Source: AC-32 sp049644305
GTDB lineage: Bacteria; Actinomycetota; Thermoleophilia; Gaiellales; Gaiellaceae
NCBI GenBank assembly: GCA_049644305.1
Contig: JBARRQ010000174.1
Span: forward strand, 1 to 8,610
DNA: 8,610 bases
Direction: 5' to 3'
This document shows positions 1 to 5,848 of this stretch, in pieces (position 1 is the stretch's first letter; every line of letters begins with the position of its first letter). Below the pieces are notes generated by a model that worked only from the letters and a program-made list of their open reading frames with translations, did no database searches and had not been told where the DNA came from. Both the position numbers and the translations under genes were made by a program.

Positions 1-774
1 GGCTCGGGCCAGCGTGGCGTCTCGGAGGTTCGCTCGGCAGGGGAGCTTGCGGCCGCATTCGACCGCGCCCTTTCCGCCTCGCGGACGGGAGCAGTCGTCC
101 TGGAGCAGTACGTCGAGGGCGAAGAGCTCACCGTGAACGGCTTCCTGCTCGACGACGAGTACGTCCCGATGAGCGTGACCCAGCGGCTGCTCCACCCGCC
201 TCCTCCGCTCGGCGTCTGCATCGCCCACCGCTATCCCTCGGGGCTCTCGGCCGAGCTGGAGCGAGAGCTGTTCGCGCTCGCACACGACTCCAGCCGGGCG
301 GTCGGGATCGAGACAGGCCCGTCGTACGTCCAGGTTCGGGTCGACGACGGCCGCCCGTGGGTGATCGAGGTCGGCGCACGCCTCGGCGGCGGCAAGGACG
401 CCGAGCTCGCGAAGCTCGTGACCGGGTTCGACGCGCTTCGCGCCAACGTGCTCTGGGCGCTCGGCCGGCTGACCCGTCGTGAGCTCGAGATCGGGGCCGA
501 CCCTGTCGCCCCTCACGGCCAGGTGCGCTTCGTCGTCGCCCCGCCCGGGCGAATCGCGCGCCTCGACGCCTCGGCGGCTCTGGCTCTCGACGGTGTGCAC
601 GAGGCCGGTTTCTACTGGCACGAAGGGATGATCCTTCCGCCGCTTACCTCCGGCGCCGAGCGACTCGGCTACCTGCTGCTGACCGCTCCGGACGAGGACG
701 AGCTGGACGCCCGCACCGACCGCGCCCTGCGTGCGCTCGATGTCGAGATCGTCGCCGAGCGCGCCCTCGTGTGA
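1..774 (+). CDS. ATP-grasp domain protein, carboxylate-amine ligase-like (5' end outside window)
   Basis: The frame is open from the first base, so the gene is cut by the left edge; 257 codons are visible before TGA. An internal GTG at 133 is not the start, because the codons before it already encode conserved sequence. Visible residues 1-9 (GSGQRGVSEV region) look like the glycine-rich ATP-binding loop, residues 34-47 (LEQYVEGEELTVNG) are the typical ATP-grasp strand with acidic ATP contacts, and residues 122-131 (IEVGARLGGG) are the Mg-binding segment, with E123 and R127 in the expected places. ATP-grasp enzymes of this type activate a carboxylate as an acyl phosphate and join it to an amine, thiol or similar nucleophile in the cytoplasm. 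Gly occupies the position that is Asn in many relatives (EIN-R). The substrate cannot be read from the sequence. The neighbouring glycan genes suggest, by inference only, an amino-acyl or amide decoration of a sugar or a precursor. The family call is firm and the substrate is unknown. Confidence 0.88.
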   Translation, partial: GSGQRGVSEVRSAGELAAAFDRALSASRTGAVVLEQYVEGEELTVNGFLLDDEYVPMSVTQRLLHPPPPLGVCIAHRYPSGLSAELERELFALAHDSSRAVGIETGPSYVQVRVDDGRPWVIEVGARLGGGKDAELAKLVTGFDALRANVLWALGRLTRRELEIGADPVAPHGQVRFVVAPPGRIARLDASAALALDGVHEAGFYWHEGMILPPLTSGAERLGYLLLTAPDEDELDARTDRALRALDVEIVAERALV

Positions 775-798
775 GGCGTCGCTTGCGACGCCGGCGTC
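775..798. repeat. Compact inverted repeat just after the ATP-grasp stop codon
   Basis: Directly after the TGA, GGCGTCGC (775-782) and GCGACGCC (785-792) are perfect inverted copies, giving a 7-bp GC-rich stem with a 4-base loop. The right arm is followed at once by another GGCGTC (793-798), so GACGCC at 787-792 could pair with either flanking copy; 787-798 is itself a 12-bp palindrome. No T-run follows, so this is not a standard intrinsic terminator. It could stall polymerase, protect the 3' end of the upstream mRNA, bind a protein, or be chance in GC-rich DNA. The remaining gap to 871 shows only the ribosome binding site of the next gene. Confidence 0.45.
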
Positions 799-858
799 AG
801 GACGCGCGGGCTTCGCTCGTGCGTCCGTCTGGACCGACCAGTCGATGCGTTGTGAGTC

Positions 859-869
859 AGAGGGTGAGG
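859..869 (+). promoter_or_regulatory. Ribosome binding site that decides the glycosyltransferase start
   Basis: AGAGGGTGAGG lies just upstream of GTG 872. The AGAGGG core leaves a 7-base spacer. It supports GTG 872 over the in-frame ATG at 845 and the ATG at 731, both of which would add residues that do not look like a glycosyltransferase N-terminus. Confidence 0.55.
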
Positions 870-871
870 CC

Positions 872-1858
872 GTGAGAGTCCTTCAATCGCCAATCAACAT
901 CGCCGGAGGCCCGGGCGCGATCTCGCAGGGCCTGAAGGAGATCGGCGTCGAGAGCACGGTGCTCGTCTTCAACGAGCGTCCATTCGAGCGCGGCTTCGAC
1001 ATCAACCTGGAGCTGCGGGACACGAGCCGCGTCTCGAGCGTCCCGTTCAATCTCCCGAAACAGCTAAGGGCGTTTGCGTGGGCGGCGCCGCGGTTCGACG
1101 TCTTCCACTTCCATGCGGGCCTGACGCTGCTGCCGCGGAAGCTGAACCTGCCCGCGCTGCGACTGCTGCGCAAAGGGATCGTCTTCCAGTCCTGGGGCTC
1201 GGACCTGCGGGGACGGCCCGCTTCCGACGTCGGCTACCTCCGGTCGGCGGGGGCCGTGATCGTCGGCAGCTTCCTCACGCGCCGGCTCGCGCCTCGCGGT
1301 CCCTGGCCGGACTACGACGTCGTGCCGCCGGCGATCGTGCTCCCCGACTGGCAGCCCGCGCCGAAGGAGCCGGGCGAGGTGCTTCGCGTGGCCCACGCCC
1401 CGAGCAAGCGCGCGGTCAAGGGGACGGACGCCGTGCTCGCGGCGGTCGAATCGCTACGGGCAAAGGGCGCGCCGATCGAGCTGGACCTGATCGAGGGCGT
1501 CCCGAACCGCGACGCGCGCCTACGCTACGCCGCAGCGGACGTGATCGTCGACCAGCTTCGAATCGGCTGGTACGGCATGTTCGCGATCGAGTCGATGGCG
1601 CTCGCGAAGCCCGTCGTCGTGCACCTGGACGCCGAGGCCGCCGCGGAGACCGAGGACGCGTTCGGGGCTGAGCTGCCGCTCGTCCGGGCCGACGAGGCGA
1701 ACATCGGGGACGTGCTCGCAGGCCTCGTCGAGGTGCGTGAGTCTCTGCCCGAGGTCGGCCGCCGCAGCCGCGAGTACGTCGAACGCGTGCACTCGCACAC
1801 GCAGGTCGCGCGCCAGATCCTCGAGATCTACGAGCGCGTCATGCCCATGAGCTCGTAG
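872..1858 (+). CDS. GT-B fold glycosyltransferase (GT4/GT1-like)
   Basis: The protein has 328 residues from GTG 872. This start gives a canonical first beta strand and glycine loop (residues 2-20, RVLQSPINIAGGPGAISQG) and has a good ribosome binding site. The N-terminal Rossmann half carries DVFHFHAG (76-83) and SWGSDLRG (107-114). The C-terminal half opens near 172 (RVAHAPSKRAVKGTD, 172-186), a nucleotide-sugar-binding segment, and has the conserved DVIVDQLRIGWYGMFAIESM (223-242) followed by PVVV. E240 matches the second Glu of the GT4 EX7E motif; the first Glu position is G232. Enzymes of this type transfer a sugar from a nucleotide donor to a lipid-linked or glycan acceptor at the cytoplasmic membrane face. 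No membrane segment is visible. It follows the ATP-grasp gene on the same strand and probably shares its transcript. Its last 31 bases overlap the convergent lipoprotein gene. Donor and acceptor are unknown. Confidence 0.88.
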   Translation: MRVLQSPINIAGGPGAISQGLKEIGVESTVLVFNERPFERGFDINLELRDTSRVSSVPFNLPKQLRAFAWAAPRFDVFHFHAGLTLLPRKLNLPALRLLRKGIVFQSWGSDLRGRPASDVGYLRSAGAVIVGSFLTRRLAPRGPWPDYDVVPPAIVLPDWQPAPKEPGEVLRVAHAPSKRAVKGTDAVLAAVESLRAKGAPIELDLIEGVPNRDARLRYAAADVIVDQLRIGWYGMFAIESMALAKPVVVHLDAEAAAETEDAFGAELPLVRADEANIGDVLAGLVEVRESLPEVGRRSREYVERVHSHTQVARQILEIYERVMPMSS

Positions 1859-3297
1859 AAGCCGAGCGGCGACCACGAGAACCCTCGCACGCCCGGCTTG
1901 AGAAGGACGTATTCGCGTTGATCGGAGAGGGGGACTGCCGGAGCTGAGTCGCGAAGCTTCTGAAGGATGCTGCGCTCGAGTTCGTACCGCTTCCGGTCGT
2001 CGAGCGTTCGCACGGCGCGGCGCATCAGGCGGTCGTAGCTGTGATCGCACAGCTGGGAGACGTTGAACGCACTTGTGCACGGAAAAAGGTCGAACACGTT
2101 GTAGGCGTCGAACACCTTCGAGCTCCAGCCGAGCAAGACGAGATCGATGTCGCTCCGCGGAGGCGGGCCTGCTGCTTGCAGAAGTTGGCCGATCGTCGGA
2201 AACGCGATCGGGGTGATCGAAGACCCGGCCTTCTCGAGCTTGTCGGTGGTCGCCCTCACAACAGCTGCCGCATGCGGGTCTTGAGTGGTGTACGCGAGCG
2301 TCAGCCGAACGCGCGTCGGTGGTCCTGCGACGACGATCGTGACGCCGTTGGTGATCACGTCATGGCTGGGAAGCGCGAACGGAACGAGCCCGTCCATCGT
2401 CGCGTCACCGACGGCCTGAGCTATGAACCGGCGGAAATCAGGGTCCGCGAGCGCCGGTCGCCGCGTCACGATCCAAAGGAGCTGAACGGAGAGCGTCTGC
2501 AACGGCTTCCAGCCGGGGCCAGTGGGGAGCTTTGCGGTCTCGATCCATGGAAGGCCGGGGGGCGCCAGGCCGCGCGGCAGTATCCCGTCCGTCCTCTTGG
2601 TCGAGGTCGTGAGCACGATGCGGCGAGGCTTGACGGCCGAGGCGTTCCAGTACTCGGCGTTGCGCTCCAGGCCGAGCCCGCCGGAGCTTTGCGACGCGAG
2701 GCGGAAGGGGCCGCTGGACGCCCTAGAGCTCGAGGGGAATGAGATCGGATACGCGGCGAGCTGGTCGAACCAAGGAACCGGGTGCTGGAGCGTCACCCTG
2801 AGCGTCCGCTCGTTCGGCGCCTCCACGCCGAGCTCGCCCGAGCCGGTCGCGTGGAAGCTGCGGGCCCCGCGCACGATGCCGAGATCCGGGCCTGCAAGCG
2901 GCGCTTTCGTGCGCGGGTCCAGCGCACGCCGCCAGGCCCGGCGGAAGTCCTCCGCAGTGATCGCCCGGCCGTCGCTCCAGCGGATGCCCTTGCGCAGGTG
3001 GAACGTCCAGACGAGACCGCCGCGGCTCACGTCCCAGGACTCCGCGAGGTCGGGGACCACGCCGGTGCCTGAGAAACGCGTCAGGCCGGCGTAGAGCTCG
3101 TGGGTTACGTTCAGCGACGAGAGGTCGGCGACCTTCGCCGGGTCGAGCGTCCTGGGGATGAGCGGCACGGTGAGACGCAGGGTCGGCCCGCCGCGCGGAA
3201 GTTTCGGCGCCGATGACCCGCAGCCGGCCAGCAGGACAAGCGCCACACAGGCGGCTAGCCGACGAGCTTGCGCCAGAGGTTGTCGAGCAGCGTCCAC
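1828..3297 (-). CDS. ABC transporter solute-binding lipoprotein, family 5 (peptide/oligosaccharide type)
   Basis: This is a 489-residue protein from GTG 3297. The N-terminus is a lipoprotein signal: Arg-rich start, hydrophobic run at 14-24, lipobox LAGC with C26 as the lipidated cysteine, then GSSAPK. The mature part has the SBP family 5 signature: YAGLTRFSG, VVPDLAESWDVS (80-91), WTFHLRKGIRWSDGRAITAEDF (97-118) and LERNAEYW (210-217). C407 and C417 match a disulfide-bonded pair common near the C-terminus of family 5 proteins. Known members deliver peptides, oligosaccharides or metal complexes to a two-permease, two-ATPase importer, but no permease or ATPase gene is present here. It is slightly compact; the linker between about 185 and 245 looks short for the family. 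The start lies 43 bases inside the dimethylformamidase-like gene, implying translational coupling. No later start keeps a workable signal peptide. It could act with a distant importer or as a glycan-binding surface protein; the ligand is unknown. Confidence 0.88.
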   Translation of the reverse strand: MDAARQPLAQARRLAACVALVLLAGCGSSAPKLPRGGPTLRLTVPLIPRTLDPAKVADLSSLNVTHELYAGLTRFSGTGVVPDLAESWDVSRGGLVWTFHLRKGIRWSDGRAITAEDFRRAWRRALDPRTKAPLAGPDLGIVRGARSFHATGSGELGVEAPNERTLRVTLQHPVPWFDQLAAYPISFPSSSRASSGPFRLASQSSGGLGLERNAEYWNASAVKPRRIVLTTSTKRTDGILPRGLAPPGLPWIETAKLPTGPGWKPLQTLSVQLLWIVTRRPALADPDFRRFIAQAVGDATMDGLVPFALPSHDVITNGVTIVVAGPPTRVRLTLAYTTQDPHAAAVVRATTDKLEKAGSSITPIAFPTIGQLLQAAGPPPRSDIDLVLLGWSSKVFDAYNVFDLFPCTSAFNVSQLCDHSYDRLMRRAVRTLDDRKRYELERSILQKLRDSAPAVPLSDQREYVLLKPGVRGFSWSPLGFYELMGMTRS

Positions 3298-4829
3298 GTC
3301 AGCAACCTGGGCATGCGCAGGAAGTCGTAGTTGCCGGTCGCGAAGACGGATCCTCGACCCGCCCGCGACCAGACCATGTCCGCCTTTACGACTCCGTGCT
3401 TGCCGGCGATGATCGCCTCGCCCGCGACGACGTGGTCGCGCGGGGTCAGCTCGGGGTCGACGCTGTCGCTCTCCGAACCGGCATAGCCGAAGTTCTGGCC
3501 GGGGCCGATCCCGGTGCCGCGGAAGAGCCAGCGCACCCGCGCAAAGTCGGCACCTCGCGGCGAGACGTAGCGACCGGCACCCTGGCGGGGGAAACAGCAG
3601 CCGTCGTAGCCGACGCCGGTGAGAGCGAAGTCGGAGCGGTTTTCGCGCGCGTCGTAGTCGGTCATGACGACCGCGTTGTGCGCCCGATCGAGGCGCACCT
3701 GCCGGTAGAACGGGTTCGCAAGGAGGAAAACGAGATGCCCGCCGTCGTCGCGGTAGCGCTTGAGCAGGTCGTAAGTCGCGGGCTCGTAGTACTCGCTGTG
3801 CCCCGCGAAGATGACTGCTGCATAGCGCTGCAGCGTCGTGTGCGACATCTGCCCGAGCTCTGCATCGGTCACGCTCTCGACGCGCCGTCCACGCGAGCAG
3901 ACCCAGCGCGAGAACGGAAGCACCGGCTTGTAGTCGTCCTCGAGGCCGTTCTTCAAAAGCGGCCCGATCAGCGAGACCCGTCGCTGGCGCCAGTACTGGT
4001 ACCAGGTGTCCGGGATGCCGTTGAGGTCGGCGTCGTAGGCGTTGTAGGCCCGCCAGGTCAGGTACGGCCAGACGACAAGGGCCGTCCGCGGCGGAGGCCG
4101 GTCAAGCGGAAAGCTGCTGTTGCGAACGACGACCGGAGCGCGGAACCCGTCGCCGGCCGGGTCGGAGACGACGAAGTGGTAGAGGCCTGACGAGAGTGCA
4201 CGGGGCAGCGTGGCTCCGGTGAAGCGCCGCCCCGAGCAGTCCTGCTCGAGCTCCACGCTTGCGTGCCCGCTGTCCGCCGAGACGACGAGCGGCACGCGTG
4301 CTCCCGGCGCGTAGCTCGAGGTCGAGTTGACGTAAGCCGCCAGCCGCTCGACCCGTAGCGGCTTCGGCGTCGCCAGACAGCCCGAGCGCCGCCACGGGGG
4401 CTGGGCGACGCTGGCCTCCGCGCGGCCCGGCCGCTGTTCGGCCGGAGAGATCAGCGGCGGCAGCCGCCGGCCCGCGTTGTGGTAGCAGACCGTTACCAGG
4501 TAGCTCCCGTCCTGGAGCTTGTGACCCTTGGCCGTGGACGCGTTCCAGGTAAGCGTTGTCGTCCCTCCCGCCGCGGCCTGCACGGTCACGCCGGTCCGGA
4601 CCCGCCGCCAGCCGCTGAGCCGGCCGCCCCAGACGAACGCGCGCAGCCCGAGCTCCGCCCCGGCCGGCGCACGGACGCTCACGTGCAGAGTGTCGTTCAC
4701 GCCGCCTCCGTTCGGGCTGACCACCGGAGGGCCCATTCCCACGAGCTGCAGGCTCGCCTTGGGCGCAGCCGCTGCTCCCGGCACGGCCGCGACGACGGCC
4801 GCCGCCGCCGCGAGAACGACGAGCTTCAC
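3255..4829 (-). CDS. Secreted protein with Ig-like domain and N,N-dimethylformamidase beta-subunit-like domain
   Basis: This is a 524-residue protein from GTG 4829. Residues 1-22 are a signal peptide: K2, an Ala/Val-rich core, and an AAA-type cleavage site before PKASL. Residues 27-117 form an Ig-like beta domain bearing SPNGGGVNDTL (38-48), the hallmark of FlgD/CHU_C-type domains in exported proteins. Residues 155-236 look like a second beta-sandwich. Residues 247-520 resemble the C-terminal domain of N,N-dimethylformamidase beta subunits: YLTWRAYNAY (256-265), FAGHSEYYEPATYDLL (341-356), GGHLVFLLANPFYR (363-376) and an ATGNYDF segment near the end (497-503). The characterised enzyme hydrolyses an amide using mononuclear iron held by two Tyr and one Glu. 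I could not map those ligands, so activity is unproven. Six cysteines (115, 151, 198, 311, 411, 412) fit an exported protein. The start codon overlaps the upstream epimerase stop as GTGA. Possible roles are a glycan amidase/deacylase or a structural surface protein. The domain call is fairly firm and the function is open. Confidence 0.8.
   Translation of the reverse strand: MKLVVLAAAAAVVAAVPGAAAAPKASLQLVGMGPPVVSPNGGGVNDTLHVSVRAPAGAELGLRAFVWGGRLSGWRRVRTGVTVQAAAGGTTTLTWNASTAKGHKLQDGSYLVTVCYHNAGRRLPPLISPAEQRPGRAEASVAQPPWRRSGCLATPKPLRVERLAAYVNSTSSYAPGARVPLVVSADSGHASVELEQDCSGRRFTGATLPRALSSGLYHFVVSDPAGDGFRAPVVVRNSSFPLDRPPPRTALVVWPYLTWRAYNAYDADLNGIPDTWYQYWRQRRVSLIGPLLKNGLEDDYKPVLPFSRWVCSRGRRVESVTDAELGQMSHTTLQRYAAVIFAGHSEYYEPATYDLLKRYRDDGGHLVFLLANPFYRQVRLDRAHNAVVMTDYDARENRSDFALTGVGYDGCCFPRQGAGRYVSPRGADFARVRWLFRGTGIGPGQNFGYAGSESDSVDPELTPRDHVVAGEAIIAGKHGVVKADMVWSRAGRGSVFATGNYDFLRMPRLLTWTLLDNLWRKLVG
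4008..4034 (-). other. Calcium-binding-like loop DxDxNGIPD encoded in the dimethylformamidase-like domain
   Basis: Residues 266-274 of the secreted protein read DADLNGIPD. The spacing D266, D268, N270 and D274 matches Ca-binding loops of the DxDxDGxxD type found in dockerin and thrombospondin type-3 repeats. It directly follows the family motif TWRAYNAY. Related proteins I recall carry a Gly-rich WGG-type stretch at this point, so this may be a lineage-specific substitution. Metal binding is inferred from spacing only. Confidence 0.45.
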
Positions 4830-5809
4830 GCCTTCGAGGCCAGGCTCTGCACCGGGCGCCGCTCGCGATACCAGGCGATCGTCCGCGCCAGCCCCTCGTC
4901 GAGGTCGACCCGCGGCTCCCAGCCGAGAAGCTTTCGCGCCTTGTCGACATTCGGAATCCGCATCTCGACGTCGGTGTAGTGCAGCGGCCGGAAGACGATC
5001 TCCGATTCCGACCCCGCGAGCCGCCGGATCCTCGCTGCGAGGTCGAACACGGTCACCACCGAGCGCGGGTTGCCGACGTTGAACACCTGCCCGACAGCCT
5101 CGTCGCGCTCGAGGATCGCGAGCAGGGCCTCGACGACGTCCTCGACGAAGCACCAGGCACGGATCTGAGATCCGTCGCCGTGGATGACGAGCTCGTCGCC
5201 GGCGAGCGCCCGGACGGTGAAGTGGTGAATCGCCCCGCTGCCGACCTGGCCGGGCCCGTACACGTTGAACGGCCGCACAGAGACGGTCGGCAGCCCGAAC
5301 TCGTCGAAGTACGAGTGTGCGAGGTACTCGCCGGCGAGCTTCGAGACCGCGTACGTCCAGCGAGCCTCGCCCACGGACCCCTGGGTCGTCACGTGTGTCT
5401 CCTCGACCTTGTAGGCATGCGTCCCGAAGACCTCGCTGGTCGAGAAGTCGAGCAGCCGCTCGATACCGGTCGCCTGCGCGGCCGCCTCGAGCACGTTGTA
5501 AGTGCCGATCAGGTTGACGCGCATCGTGCGCACGCGGCTCTCGAGCACCTTGTCGACGCCCGCGATCGCCGCCATGTGGACGACGTGGGTCGCCGGCTCG
5601 GTGAGCTCGCCCACGAGCCCGGGATCGAGCACGTCGCCCTCGACGAAGCGCAGGTTCGGGTGCTGCGCCAGGTCGGTGCCGGTGAGCGAGTCGCGGTGCA
5701 GGTTGTCGAGGATCACGATCTCGTTGTCCTCGACGAGCCGCCGTGCGAGCGAGGTCCCGATGAATCCCGCTCCCCCCGTCAGGAGGATCTTCTTGCCGGT
5801 CAGAGCCAC
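4826..5809 (-). CDS. NAD-dependent epimerase/dehydratase (extended SDR, nucleotide-sugar type)
   Basis: This is a 327-residue protein from GTG 5809, full length for an extended SDR. The NAD-binding Rossmann motif TGGAGFIG spans 11-18, D35 ends the second strand (NAD preference), GDV is at 58-60, and HMAAIAGVD at 78-86 fits the family. The catalytic set is visible: STS at 123-125 and Y153-AVS-K157. The C-terminal substrate part has RPFNVYGPGQ (179-188), GDGSQIRAWCFVEDVVEALL (211-230) and FNVGNP (243-248). Relatives interconvert or dehydrate UDP-, GDP- or dTDP-sugars in the cytoplasm (GalE-, UDP-glucuronate decarboxylase- and GDP-mannose dehydratase-like). Sequence alone does not fix the substrate. 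It is the first gene of the minus-strand operon and its TGA overlaps the next GTG by 4 bases. No Shine-Dalgarno sequence is seen upstream; a -10-like TAGACT six bases before GTG points to a leaderless transcript. It probably supplies a sugar donor to the glycosyltransferase of this locus. Confidence 0.93.
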   Translation of the reverse strand: MALTGKKILLTGGAGFIGTSLARRLVEDNEIVILDNLHRDSLTGTDLAQHPNLRFVEGDVLDPGLVGELTEPATHVVHMAAIAGVDKVLESRVRTMRVNLIGTYNVLEAAAQATGIERLLDFSTSEVFGTHAYKVEETHVTTQGSVGEARWTYAVSKLAGEYLAHSYFDEFGLPTVSVRPFNVYGPGQVGSGAIHHFTVRALAGDELVIHGDGSQIRAWCFVEDVVEALLAILERDEAVGQVFNVGNPRSVVTVFDLAARIRRLAGSESEIVFRPLHYTDVEMRIPNVDKARKLLGWEPRVDLDEGLARTIAWYRERRPVQSLASKA

Positions 5810-5848
5810 GCGCGGAGTCTAGATGGCGCGTTCAGCGAAACTTCGGGC
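5810..5848. promoter_or_regulatory. 39-base divergent intergenic region with candidate leaderless promoter
   Basis: This is the only sequence between the divergent GTG starts of the epimerase (minus) and flippase (plus). On the minus strand TAGACT (5821-5816) fits the actinobacterial TANNNT -10 box and ends six bases before GTG 5809, so the transcript would start at the G of the start codon. This agrees with the lack of a Shine-Dalgarno sequence. No good -35 hexamer lies 16-18 bases further upstream. On the plus strand I see neither a convincing -10 box nor a ribosome binding site before GTG 5849. The flippase promoter may lie inside the epimerase coding region. Confidence 0.4.

Noticed and set aside
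731..871. Earlier starts for the glycosyltransferase (ATG 731 or ATG 845)
   Set aside because: The added residues overlap the ATP-grasp gene or lack family similarity. GTG 872 has a ribosome binding site and yields the canonical first strand.
1520..2080. Minus-strand 186-codon open frame across the convergent junction
   Set aside because: It covers parts of two good genes in other frames and has no start context or motif.
3213..4190. Long plus-strand open frame (325 codons) opposite the dimethylformamidase-like gene
   Set aside because: It is antisense to a well-supported gene, rich in Arg/Val/Asp/Glu with no recognisable motif, as expected from open antisense frames in high-GC DNA.
4440..4475. 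GC-rich inverted repeat (GGCGGCAGCCGCC) within the secreted protein gene
   Set aside because: It lies in the coding frame between the Ig domains and is explained by Arg/Pro/Ala codons in GC-rich DNA.
4830..5153. Upstream extension of the secreted dimethylformamidase-like protein of 108 codons
   Set aside because: This part is the epimerase gene read in another frame, Arg/Ala-rich, and it would bury the clear signal peptide that starts at 4829.
4979..5848. Upstream in-frame extension of the flippase of about 290 codons
   Set aside because: It is antisense to the epimerase, highly charged and not hydrophobic; the flippase family N-terminus begins at GTG 5849.
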